A stretch of 64,000 nt of DNA, from contig NZ_CP062253.1 in assembly GCF_014863585.1 (NCBI RefSeq), positions 2,506,501 to 2,570,500 of the forward strand. The letters are read 5' to 3'. The position numbers were made by a program, and so were the translations under genes. The notes beneath the pieces were generated by a model. It made no database searches, was not told the DNA's origin, and saw nothing but the letters and a program-made list of their open reading frames with translations. The DNA comes from Pseudomonas gozinkensis. Its GTDB lineage: Bacteria; Pseudomonadota; Gammaproteobacteria; Pseudomonadales; Pseudomonadaceae. The first letter of the stretch is position 1. Every line of letters begins with the position of its first letter. Of this stretch, positions 1-8,013 are shown piece by piece.

Positions 1-174
1 GTGTGGCAGTTTGCGGCGGTGTATCTGGTGATCTGTTATCTGTCGGTCGGGTGCTGGGTGTATGCGGGGACGTTCTTGCGCGGCTATCTCGGTAATCCGG
101 CAGGGATGCGCTTGTTCAACCGGGTGATGGCGTTGTTGCTGGCGGTGAGTGCGGGCTATTTGTTGCTGCCGTAA
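1..174 (+). CDS. LysE/RhtB-family exporter, C-terminal fragment
   Basis: The window opens inside a reading frame that continues to a TAA at 172-174, giving the last 57 residues of a hydrophobic protein. Two membrane segments are visible, one around residues 5-25 and one at the very C-terminus, separated by a short polar loop with RGYLGNP. This layout, with the last helix ending a few residues before the stop, is typical of LysE/RhtB amino-acid exporters, which would place it in the inner membrane. The start and the N-terminal LysE signature lie outside the window, so the family call rests only on this tail. The GTG at base 1 is in frame but is probably internal. Confidence 0.55.
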   Translation: MWQFAAVYLVICYLSVGCWVYAGTFLRGYLGNPAGMRLFNRVMALLLAVSAGYLLLP

Positions 175-302
175 GCGTGGCGGGCCTTGGGTTTAAAGGT
201 GTTTAAGGATGCTTCCGGCAAGCCACAACACCTTGCGCCATTGCCTACGCATCCGCCAGAATCCGCCGGCTTGTGCGCCTTTGGGTCGAGTTCTATCGTG
301 TG

Positions 303-521
303 TCGGTCGCTGATGAATCAGCGATCGGGTTTAGCGACTCGTATCATAAATAGGTGCATCAGCGCTCCATGCTTTGTCGCAGACTCAATGTCTGCAACTC
401 CGCTATGGTGGCTGTATGCGGGAGACCCTCGGGTCTGCCGGGTGCCTATAACCGGTTCGCTAACCTGCGTACAGCCGCCTCCTTCCTGTTTAGCGACAGT
501 TCCGGGCGGCTCCACTCTTAT
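303..521 (+). ncRNA. structured leader RNA, C4-like, upstream of DUF6124-type gene
   Basis: This untranslated stretch carries several nested inverted repeats. TCGCTGAT/ATCAGCGA forms a hairpin at 307-324 and AGACCC/GGGTCT one at about 423-436. GGCTGTATGCGG at about 410-421 pairs, with G-U pairs, with CTGCGTACAGCC at about 464-475. Part of that second strand, AGCCGCC at about 473-479, can instead pair with GGCGGCT at about 506-512, just before the ribosome binding site at about 522. The two pairings exclude each other, as in an attenuator or riboregulator. The wording TCTGCAACTCCGCTATGGTGGCTG and the closing GCCGCC/GGCGG stem recall, from memory, the C4 antisense RNA of phages P1/P7. The GTTTAGCGAC segment occurs twice (about 329 and 489). 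The structure is read by eye. Confidence 0.5.
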
Positions 522-533
522 AGGAGCTTCACC

Positions 534-905
534 ATGATCAAACCAACACCCAACCCACCCGAAGCCGATTCAACCTCGCCCTACGAAACCCTCGATTCCA
601 AGAAGTTCCACGAAGCGGCCGAGCGCGCCCTCGATCACTACCTCAATCCGCTGCTCCCCAGAAAACCGCTGCTCAAACCCGGCACCCGCTACCTCATCGC
701 CCCCGGTATCGACAGCGAAGAACTGCTGGCCGACGCCTGCGAAACCCTGACCTCGGCCAAGGTCATGGCCAATGATTTCGCCGGGTTGGTGGATGGGTCG
801 CAGCGGCATGTGCTGTTGGGGATTGCGCAGTTGATCATGCTGGGGGAACTGGCGGTGAATCGGGTGCTGGATAATCTGGAGGTGGCGGCGGATTCGGCGG
901 CTTGA
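534..905 (+). CDS. DUF6124-like Pseudomonas protein
   Basis: This is a 123-residue cytoplasmic protein without signal peptide or membrane segment. The start ATG at 534 is set by TAGGAGC about 8 bases upstream; a longer open frame reaches back to 354 but runs through the structured leader. The N-terminus (MIKPTPNPPEADSTSPYE, then LDSKKFHEAAERALDHYLNP) is the characteristic opening of a Pseudomonas-specific family annotated as DUF6124 (formerly grouped with DUF3077). Members are often present in several copies and share this kind of leader. The C-terminal half is helical and rich in Leu and Ala. The function is unknown. The gene is followed by a strong palindromic terminator. Confidence 0.7.
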   Translation: MIKPTPNPPEADSTSPYETLDSKKFHEAAERALDHYLNPLLPRKPLLKPGTRYLIAPGIDSEELLADACETLTSAKVMANDFAGLVDGSQRHVLLGIAQLIMLGELAVNRVLDNLEVAADSAA

Positions 906-912
906 TTCGCTG

Positions 913-948
913 AAACAAACAAACGGCCTGCGGGCCGTTTGTTTGTTT
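913..948. terminator. 16-bp palindromic terminator
   Basis: A perfect 16-bp stem (AAACAAACAAACGGCC against GGCCGTTTGTTTGTTT) closes a TGCG tetraloop directly after the DUF6124-like gene. The arms are A-rich on the left and T-rich on the right, so it can act on both strands. Confidence 0.75.
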
Positions 949-1090
949 AGAAATAGCGGATGAACATCATGACCGCTCATCGCTACTGTCAAAGTTGACA
1001 GTAGCGCAGCTCCGACCGTTTGGCGCTCGATAGCTTATTTCCGCTGCAACTTGCAATGGTTGCCGCTGAGTCTGCGAAGGAGCGTTGTCC

Positions 1091-2347
1091 ATGAGTACCT
1101 TGATTCCGAAGTTTGGCTATTGCACGACACTGGGTGGAACCCCTATTCAGAATCCCGGCATCGCACCTGCTGCCGGGATCCGTATCGGTGCAAAAAACGG
1201 CCCCTCCCTAGGGGCTTACATGGTCACCTACAACGGTGGGTCTATTACAGGCCAGTACGACTACTATGGCGTGTTCGATGATCAAATACTCAATCTGAGT
1301 CCTGGATCTCACACTCTCGAGTTGCGGGAAAATCTGAGTTTGCCTGTTACAGACTCATGGATCCTGACGGTAACCGACGTGAACAAGCTGCCCGCACCGA
1401 TCCCCCGCGAGCAATTGAATGACTCCACCGATGACCCAAGCATTATTGATCGGACGAAGCTTGGCTCCAACCCGCTTCAAGTGATCGTGTTGACTGCCGA
1501 CCCCAGTTTTCAGCCGGGCGATACAATCAACGTCATCTACATCGCCAAAGTACCCGGTAAACCTGATGTGGTGGTCGCCCTGACCGGAACTGTTACAACG
1601 GATCAATTCGGACAGAAGGTTCCGTGTATTTTGCAGGTGTCCAACGATCAGGTACCTACCGGGGCGATGGTGACGATTCAATATGATCTGGCCAGAGGTG
1701 TGACGCTGATAGGGCAGTCGTATATAGCAACAGCACAAGTCGTGGGTGAGGCCACTCCTGAACTTACGATTGATACGAGCGACATGCTGCTCACCGGCAA
1801 GAATTACATTCCCGGTCCCGAGTTCGGTTGGATAAGAAAGGCGCAGTTTCCGGGTACCTTTGAGCAACGTACTGCCACGAATGGAACATCACCCTATAAG
1901 TATGAGTCATCCGCTGCTTCAGCCAGTGTGGATAGCACCGGGCTGGTTCAAAGCAAATCCAATGGCCTTGCCCGTATCACGGTGACGGATTCATCTGTAC
2001 CACCTCAGTCCAAGACTTTTATTGTTTACACCGCAAACGTTTATCTGCTAATGAAAAATTATTCCACCTTGACTGTCGAGCAAGCAGCTGAATGGATCGA
2101 TTCTCAGGGTGCATTAAGGTTAGAGGCTGATGATCATAACTTTCTCAACTCAAATTACGCGCCAGGGCTCCCCCCACCTGATGCCACTCATTATCACACT
2201 GGCGCGCGTAATAATGATTTTCCCGAGTATCCCAATCGGGCATTTGTCTTCAGTGAGCATCGGCTCTCCAATAATGGGGTTTTCAATCAGGGAGTGCATA
2301 TAATCCCGGATCCTTTATACCCGGCCATATGTCGAAAGCTCACCTGA
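1091..2347 (+). CDS. unknown protein with Ig-like/BIG2-type repeats
   Basis: This is a 418-residue protein. The start ATG at 1091 has GAAGGAG 8 bases upstream; an in-frame TTG at 1085 is less likely. There is no signal peptide. The sequence is rich in Thr, Val, Gly and Pro and has beta-strand character. Residues about 50-210 look like two tandem immunoglobulin-like sandwiches, and residues about 215-310 contain the SVDSTGLVQSKSNGLARITVTD pattern (split here: SVDSTG, then GLARITV), typical of BIG2-like bacterial Ig domains. The last 100 residues form a separate polar domain with clustered His, Asn and Tyr that I do not recognise. The gene is convergent with the giant toxin-like gene. A role as adhesin-like or toxin-associated protein is only a guess from the fold type and the neighbour. 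Confidence 0.6.
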   Translation: MSTLIPKFGYCTTLGGTPIQNPGIAPAAGIRIGAKNGPSLGAYMVTYNGGSITGQYDYYGVFDDQILNLSPGSHTLELRENLSLPVTDSWILTVTDVNKLPAPIPREQLNDSTDDPSIIDRTKLGSNPLQVIVLTADPSFQPGDTINVIYIAKVPGKPDVVVALTGTVTTDQFGQKVPCILQVSNDQVPTGAMVTIQYDLARGVTLIGQSYIATAQVVGEATPELTIDTSDMLLTGKNYIPGPEFGWIRKAQFPGTFEQRTATNGTSPYKYESSAASASVDSTGLVQSKSNGLARITVTDSSVPPQSKTFIVYTANVYLLMKNYSTLTVEQAAEWIDSQGALRLEADDHNFLNSNYAPGLPPPDATHYHTGARNNDFPEYPNRAFVFSEHRLSNNGVFNQGVHIIPDPLYPAICRKLT

Positions 2348-2399
2348 CTTCAAATTCATTGGAAAAGGTGACGCATTAATTTTCCAGTATCCACCAAAG

Positions 2400-2433
2400 C
2401 CCGCGTTCTTCTTCAACTGGAAGCGCGGGTTTT
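2400..2433 (+). terminator. rho-independent terminator
   Basis: A CCCGCG/CGCGGG stem, extended by the partly paired TTCTTC/GAAG bases, is followed by TTTT. It lies about 50 bases after the Ig-like gene. Confidence 0.7.
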
Positions 2434-2502
2434 GTCATTCAAATTCAAGCCAGTGCACTCGTTGAATTATGTTGAAGGGACGCAGCCCTGTAGCCATATC
2501 GC

Positions 2503-2521
2503 TCCCACGCTGAGCGTGGGA
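2503..2521. repeat. short REP-like palindrome
   Basis: TCCCACGCTGAGCGTGGGA is an almost complete palindrome in the gap between convergent genes. It matches the GTTCCCACGC...GCGTGGGAAC type of repeat scattered through fluorescens-group genomes. Confidence 0.5.
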
Positions 2522-2597
2522 ACGATCAAAATTGATTTGTCAGGCACCCAACACCGGGGTTGTCAGGATTACACCGATCAGGCGAACGACCGATGCG

Positions 2598-5500
2598 TCA
2601 GAAGATGCCGTTCAACTCGCGAAATACATGCGGGGGCATCGGCGTAAACCGACCTGCCCGCAATTGGCTGATGGCATACAGTGCGCTCGCGGTGCGCCCG
2701 TTTCCATCGCCGAAGCCTTGAAAGCCGACCACTGCGGCCAGCAAATGCTTGTCGAAGTGGGTATGGCGGGTATCCAGCAATTTCAGATGATCCTCCAGCA
2801 ACGCGAAACCGGTGATACTGCTGCCATATTTCGCCTCGGTGCCGCCGCCGCGTACTTTTCCTGCCAGGTGCGGTACCAGTCGCCTGTGGACTTCCCGGAT
2901 AACGGCGGGGTCGGTCAAGGACTGGTTGTTGCCAGCATATTCGCGCAACAGCGCGACGATGTTATCGAAGTCATTATCAGACGTTGATCCGTTCACCATC
3001 CATGCGGCGGCCCTGTCCGAGGGTTCGGTATAACCTTTCGGGTTGAAGGCCGAGTCCGGTAAAACGTCGGTCCACGGTGCCTGTCCCAGATCCTGTTTCA
3101 GGACATTTTGCTGGTGGTTTTTCATGTAACTGGCTTTTTTCGTTTCCAGCCTGGCCAGGTCGCCCAGGGTGTCGACGTAGGTTTGCACCGAGAACACGGC
3201 ATTATCGAGTTGAACCGGGTGACTGCCCAGGCGAGAGGAAAGAAGTTCGTCGACGGCCGATCGGCCAATGATTGATTCCAGATCCTTTACATGCGTGTTC
3301 TGGAGGGCCGTTTCTTTCACGGCGTTAAACGCCAGTTGTTCCAGTTCTGCCGGTGGCACGCCCTTGAGTGAGGCAATGTTCTTGTCGCTCAGGCGCGTCA
3401 CAACATCTTGCGCGGTGACGATGCTGTCGCTTTTGAACAGGGCGCGGGCATGTTCCACCGTATCCAGTGACATCCGGATCCGCGATGCCGAGCCAGTGTG
3501 GTCGATGGCTTTGAGCAGGTCGTAGCTGTTCGCGCCTGTCAGGTAGCGCAACTGCTGACGGGCCTGACGGGTTGCCGATAGTGTCGAAGCGCTCAGTTTC
3601 GAAACGCCGCGAGCGGCCAGCTTGCCTCCACCCTTGAGCAAGTCAGGCAGTCCGCTCAGTGGATTGAACAGGCTCAGGGTGTTGCTCGTCAGTACTCGGG
3701 AGGCGGACAGTAGCCGGGTGGTCACTGTTGCGGCTTTGGCGCTGGTACTGGCAATTTTTGCGGGCACGGCGGCAAAGGCGAACACCAGCGCTGCGGCGTC
3801 GACCATGCAGTCGACAATGGCGGCTCCCTGTTTCTTGGCATCACCTGACGTCAGGCCTTCCACGCAACCCTTCAACGGGATGATCAGGTTGAGAATGACT
3901 TCGAAGATGGCTTCGGTTTTTGCAATGGCTCGCTCGCGCCGGGTTGCTTGCAGGCCCAACTGGCGAATTTCGCTCAGGGTCAGGTACGGATTGTTTTCGG
4001 CAATGAACCTGCTCAATGTCTCTTTGCGTGGCGAGCGCAAGGACGGTGTCGGATAGGCGGGGTCCGCGTCTCCCGTCGGCGCCTTCAACTCTCCCAACTT
4101 TTGCAGGTAAAACCTGGATTTGATGTTGCTGCGAGGGGCGACGTTTTGCAGATAGGCCTGCAAGTCGACAGGAATATTTTCGAGTTTGCCGGTCTTGGCG
4201 AACCGGGTATCCAGATCATCGTAGTTACCAGATACCAAGGGTTCGAAGAAGGTTTCGAGATCCGGGTTGTACCGGCATTCCATTCTCATGGGGAACAATT
4301 CAAAGCAGGCAATGGTGTTGTGAGTGAACTGCGCGCAGACGATGACACCATAGCGACCGGTGTCGCCCGGCAATTCAGCGGCGGGGATGGTGACACCTGG
4401 TCGACCGGAGGCGGATTCCGCCCGGTAGTCCACTTTGCGCAATGCGTAGATGCCCAGGGCGCCGTACTCAAGAGCTCCGGCATCTGTCGGTGAAACTTGT
4501 GAAAGTGCGATTTCCAGATTGTGGGTCAGCGCATCGGTGATCCCGTTGAAATAGTCTGAAATGGCCGATTCATAAAGCTCCTGGACGGGGAACAGTTCGG
4601 TCAGTCCCGGAAACACTTCATAGATACTCGTGCCTCGGATCCGGTCCCAATCGCGGGTGTGAAGCTCATCCCCCATATAAAGGTCGAGCACAGAGACTTT
4701 TCGTCCGGCACCGCCTCCACTGCCCCGGTGCTTGACCAGCAGTTCGTCGGGATCGCAGTCCGGAACATCGGACGTGAGTTCCCGCCGTGCAATTTGCCGG
4801 CGATCAGGCATGGGGCTGGAAAACTTCCTGGCTGCGCTCAATAACTTGTCGAGATGCAGGTTGTATGCAGCAATGGCTCTAGTAATGGACGCCTGGCTTA
4901 CAGCGTTATCGGCCTCCCGGGTGATGAGTTTGTTCATGACCGCCCAGTTGATCACCGGGTCTACGGCCCCGTGGGATTGCAACGATGAAAGCAGTGGCAT
5001 GGCTTTCGCCGCCTGCCCGAATCCCAGCAGTTGTTCATAACTCATTTTGCGGGAAACACCGGGGATCAACGCTTCGGCAAGGTGCACGGCCTGGGTGCCG
5101 ATCACCCAGGCCGGCGTGCCGATCCTGATCTCGGAAGGCCATTGACGGAACACATATTCGGGTGCCATCCCTCCGAGCACCCACTGCGTCACCAAAGGGG
5201 CGAGGATTGGATGGAGATCCAGTGTGTCGACCAGATGCTGTTCGAGTTGTATGCGAACGGCGGAAGGAGGGCGCAAGAACAGGTCGCTGGCGTACAGGTC
5301 GAAACCGGCAAAGTGGGTATTGGCGACGTCGAGTGCAGGATCCAGGTCGAGCAGCATCGCGGCGATCAACAGCTGTTCGACGAGCTCCGGTGTCGCGGCT
5401 GTTGCTGCCGCATCAGGGAACCAACCCAGAGCATCGATATGCATCCTGGCGTGATCCGAATCCCAGCCGGCTATTTCGAGCAATCTTTGTAACCGGTACT

Positions 5501-6263
5501 CCACGCTGGTGGGCAACTGGTCGGCGGAGGCGCTTTCAAGTATCAAATGGGCGCCGAAGCGTTCTATCAGAAAGTCATAACCTTCCTTCATCGCCTTGTT
5601 CACCTCACCAATGATCGCGCGATGTTTGTCTTCGATCTTGAACGGAGAACCGTCGGGGGCGTTCAGCAATTGCCAATAATCGCCATACCTGGGGGCGCCA
5701 GGCAGGTTCGAAAAGTTCAGCAGATCAATCAGTCCCCTGGCTTCGTTATCGTTGTTTGGCAGTTGCAGGCCCTGAAAGCGTAACCACTGGCCGACAAGGA
5801 TCTGTTCTCCGGACGTTACCCAGCCACCACTTGAACGTGCGGCGCTGCCCAGCAGCCTCAAGTCTTGGGTGAAGTCGTTCAAGTGGGCGACATCGGCAGT
5901 TATGTCGCGAGGGGAAACATAGTAAGTCCCGGGTTTTTCGCCATGCCCCACGAGGTTCCGATAAGAAAAGAAGAGACGGCTGTTTTGATCAACCAGAAAG
6001 ATCGCCGTTTCCGGGATGGAGCGTCGACGGCGAACAGCCGCAAAACCAGGGTGCCGGACAAGAATGGCCAGAGAAAGCCGGGCGGGGCGGTGGATCTGGT
6101 CAAAGGAGGTGCTCCCGATGTTCGGGGTCAGCAGCCGGTCCCATTCCCAGCCCAGAGTCGTTACCGCATCTTTGTTGTCGATGAAGTGGCTGAGCACTGT
6201 TGTAATGTTTTGTTTTTGCTGCGCGTCCAGAGATACCGCAGGTTGAATATCATTTGATTGCAT
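2598..6263 (-). CDS. giant toxin-like protein with C-terminal Fic-like domain
   Basis: This is a 1221-residue protein with no signal peptide. Residues about 1-800 are a long helical region resembling Pseudomonas 'dermonecrotic toxin domain' (DUF6543-type) proteins, including an ALEYGALGIYALRKV segment near the middle. A hydrophobic Ala-rich stretch at about 800-850 could insert into a membrane. The last 150 residues look like a Fic/Fido domain: residues 1182-1190 read QGFGDGNGR, against the Fic consensus HPFx(D/E)GNGR. The catalytic His position is Gln, so normal Fic AMPylation may be lost or altered. The gene stands alone with an AT-rich upstream region and only a weak ribosome binding site. 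An effector or polymorphic-toxin role is inferred from family resemblance. No immunity gene is recognised. Confidence 0.65.
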   Translation of the reverse strand: MQSNDIQPAVSLDAQQKQNITTVLSHFIDNKDAVTTLGWEWDRLLTPNIGSTSFDQIHRPARLSLAILVRHPGFAAVRRRRSIPETAIFLVDQNSRLFFSYRNLVGHGEKPGTYYVSPRDITADVAHLNDFTQDLRLLGSAARSSGGWVTSGEQILVGQWLRFQGLQLPNNDNEARGLIDLLNFSNLPGAPRYGDYWQLLNAPDGSPFKIEDKHRAIIGEVNKAMKEGYDFLIERFGAHLILESASADQLPTSVEYRLQRLLEIAGWDSDHARMHIDALGWFPDAAATAATPELVEQLLIAAMLLDLDPALDVANTHFAGFDLYASDLFLRPPSAVRIQLEQHLVDTLDLHPILAPLVTQWVLGGMAPEYVFRQWPSEIRIGTPAWVIGTQAVHLAEALIPGVSRKMSYEQLLGFGQAAKAMPLLSSLQSHGAVDPVINWAVMNKLITREADNAVSQASITRAIAAYNLHLDKLLSAARKFSSPMPDRRQIARRELTSDVPDCDPDELLVKHRGSGGGAGRKVSVLDLYMGDELHTRDWDRIRGTSIYEVFPGLTELFPVQELYESAISDYFNGITDALTHNLEIALSQVSPTDAGALEYGALGIYALRKVDYRAESASGRPGVTIPAAELPGDTGRYGVIVCAQFTHNTIACFELFPMRMECRYNPDLETFFEPLVSGNYDDLDTRFAKTGKLENIPVDLQAYLQNVAPRSNIKSRFYLQKLGELKAPTGDADPAYPTPSLRSPRKETLSRFIAENNPYLTLSEIRQLGLQATRRERAIAKTEAIFEVILNLIIPLKGCVEGLTSGDAKKQGAAIVDCMVDAAALVFAFAAVPAKIASTSAKAATVTTRLLSASRVLTSNTLSLFNPLSGLPDLLKGGGKLAARGVSKLSASTLSATRQARQQLRYLTGANSYDLLKAIDHTGSASRIRMSLDTVEHARALFKSDSIVTAQDVVTRLSDKNIASLKGVPPAELEQLAFNAVKETALQNTHVKDLESIIGRSAVDELLSSRLGSHPVQLDNAVFSVQTYVDTLGDLARLETKKASYMKNHQQNVLKQDLGQAPWTDVLPDSAFNPKGYTEPSDRAAAWMVNGSTSDNDFDNIVALLREYAGNNQSLTDPAVIREVHRRLVPHLAGKVRGGGTEAKYGSSITGFALLEDHLKLLDTRHTHFDKHLLAAVVGFQGFGDGNGRTASALYAISQLRAGRFTPMPPHVFRELNGIF

Positions 6264-6547
6264 GGAATAAAAAACCGATTGGTACTCAATACTTTGGAGT
6301 AATGATTTTGGGTGGTTGGGCTGAGTCGGTTTTATATTAGTGAGTTGTGCGAAATGAAAAATATGGAATGTGTGTTTGGATATTTGTTATGCGTGAAAGT
6401 GCAGGCGGGTGCTGTTCTAAAATAATGGTTTTTTGTGATTAGGTGGGTTTGATGATTTTTCGGAAAAAAATACTGTTCGCGAAACATGCATCATACTTGT
6501 CTGGTGGTTGTGATGAAGTTGCTGTTCGTGACCGTTTCAAGTTGTTT
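6264..6547. other. AT-rich divergence region, promoter of the toxin-like gene
   Basis: These 284 bases separate the toxin-like gene start from the AraC gene end and are clearly richer in A and T than the flanks. They hold no convincing reading frame. The promoter of the toxin-like gene must lie here, but I cannot assign -35 and -10 boxes with confidence. Confidence 0.4.
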
Positions 6548-7381
6548 TCATCCCCGATACTGCCCCGGCGTAGCCGCCAGATGCTGCTTGAACGCCCGCT
6601 GAAAGTGCGCCTGGTCAGCAAACCCCGCCTCCAGCGCCACATCGGCAATCAACTGCCCGCGACGCAGACACTCGCGGGCAAACTGAATACGCTGGTTCAC
6701 CAGAAACGCATGGGGCGTCATGCCGAAGTGCTGTTTGAAGGCGCGGATCAGATAGGACGGTGACAGCTCGGCAGCGGCGCAGATGTCGTCGAGGCTGAGC
6801 AGGTCGGTGCAGTGCTGGCGAATGAATTCGGCGGCGCGCTCGAGTTTGAAGTTCGGTTCGCGCAGCGGTTGTTCGATGGGGTTCAGGCGCAGTTGCAGGT
6901 CGCTGAAAAACTCCACCGCCGCGCTCTGTTTACGCAGCACGTCTTGCTGCTCGTCGACCAATACCGCGTACAACGCATTCAAGTCGCGAAACAGGCGGGC
7001 GTCATTCAAGTGGGTATCGGAAAACCGCCGAAACTCAAGTTCCGCACTGAACCCCAGCTGATGCTGCAGATCGGTCAGCCACGGCGTTTCCACATACAAC
7101 ATCAAATACGACCACGGCTGATCATCGATCGGGTTGCATGCGTGCACATCCCCCGGGTTCATCAGCACCACCGTGCCGGCCGCCACTTCGAACGAGGATT
7201 GCTCATGCACATAGGTGCTGCGCCCGGCGGTGATCGCGCCGATGGAAAAGTGCGCATGGGAATGCCGTGAATAGCAGACCTCACGGCCATCGGCGATGGC
7301 CCGCGCTTCGATGAAGGGCAGGGCGTCGTCGCGCCAGAAGCGCGGGGCTTGTTCGGGGTTCTTGGCGGCAGCGTGTTTCAT
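6548..7381 (-). CDS. AraC-family transcriptional regulator
   Basis: This is a 277-residue DNA-binding regulator. Residues about 15-165 form a cupin-like sensor domain (AraC_binding type) with the HSHAHFSIGAITAG signature and a PGDVHACNP turn. Residues about 175-277 are the two-helix-turn-helix AraC domain, ending in IADVALEAGFADQAHFQRAFK and ATPGQYRG (split: DVALEAGF, then FQRAFK). The start chosen is the ATG at 7381; the open frame extends further upstream but without family similarity. The effector is unknown. Regulators of this subtype often control a neighbouring LysE-type exporter, and such a tail lies at the start of the window, though six kilobases away. Confidence 0.85.
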   Translation of the reverse strand: MKHAAAKNPEQAPRFWRDDALPFIEARAIADGREVCYSRHSHAHFSIGAITAGRSTYVHEQSSFEVAAGTVVLMNPGDVHACNPIDDQPWSYLMLYVETPWLTDLQHQLGFSAELEFRRFSDTHLNDARLFRDLNALYAVLVDEQQDVLRKQSAAVEFFSDLQLRLNPIEQPLREPNFKLERAAEFIRQHCTDLLSLDDICAAAELSPSYLIRAFKQHFGMTPHAFLVNQRIQFARECLRRGQLIADVALEAGFADQAHFQRAFKQHLAATPGQYRG

Positions 7382-7416
7382 TGTTGGGGTTCTCGGCAGG
7401 CCAGTGCCCGAGTGTA

Positions 7417-7920
7417 TTAGCTCTGGCCGGCGAAGGCTCGTTCCAGTTCGGCGATGTCGAGCTTTTTCATCCCGAACATGGCCTGCATTGCCCGTTGGGC
7501 CTTGGTCTGGTCGGGGTCGGTCATCATGTGCATGAAGGCCACCGGCACGATCTGCCAAGACACGCCGAACTTGTCCTTGAGCCAGCCGCATTGCTGCGCT
7601 TCCACCGGCCCGCCGGAGCCGAGGTTGCCCCAGAAATGGTCGACTTCTTCCTGGTTCTGGCAATTGACCTGAAACGAGATCGCCTCATTGAACTTGAACA
7701 TCGGCCCGCCGTTGAGCCCGGTGAAAGTGTGGCCGTCGAGTTCGAAACTGACGGTCATCACCGAGCCTTCCGGGCGGCCGTGGAATTCCTGGCCGACCTT
7801 GCTGTAGTGGGTGAGGGCGGTGATTTTCGAGTGATCGAAGATCGAGCAGTAGAACTTCGCCGCAGCTTCCGCCTGATCGTCGAACCACAGGCACGGAGTC
7901 AGCTTTTGAAAGCGTTGCAT
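7417..7920 (-). CDS. VOC-superfamily protein, PhnB-like
   Basis: This is a 167-residue cytoplasmic protein of the vicinal oxygen chelate superfamily, in the PhnB/'3-demethylubiquinone methyltransferase-like' branch. It opens with MQRFQKLTPCLWFDDQAEAA and contains paired beta-alpha-beta units with GHTFTGLNGGP and FGVSWQIVP segments. The ATG at 7920 is preferred because GAGG lies 9 bases upstream; an in-frame ATG at 7929 is too close to that site. The gene lies 35 bases upstream of the AraC gene in the same direction, so the two may be cotranscribed. The substrate is unknown; family members include promiscuous resistance proteins and non-catalytic forms. Confidence 0.8.
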   Translation of the reverse strand: MQRFQKLTPCLWFDDQAEAAAKFYCSIFDHSKITALTHYSKVGQEFHGRPEGSVMTVSFELDGHTFTGLNGGPMFKFNEAISFQVNCQNQEEVDHFWGNLGSGGPVEAQQCGWLKDKFGVSWQIVPVAFMHMMTDPDQTKAQRAMQAMFGMKKLDIAELERAFAGQS

Positions 7921-8013
7921 GGCAGTCATCCTCGGCAGGTTAGACACGCTGGATAACAGCGTAGTCAGTCTGTAGTCGAGCGGTGCTGCCGTAGATCGAC
8001 AAGTCGGCGAATT

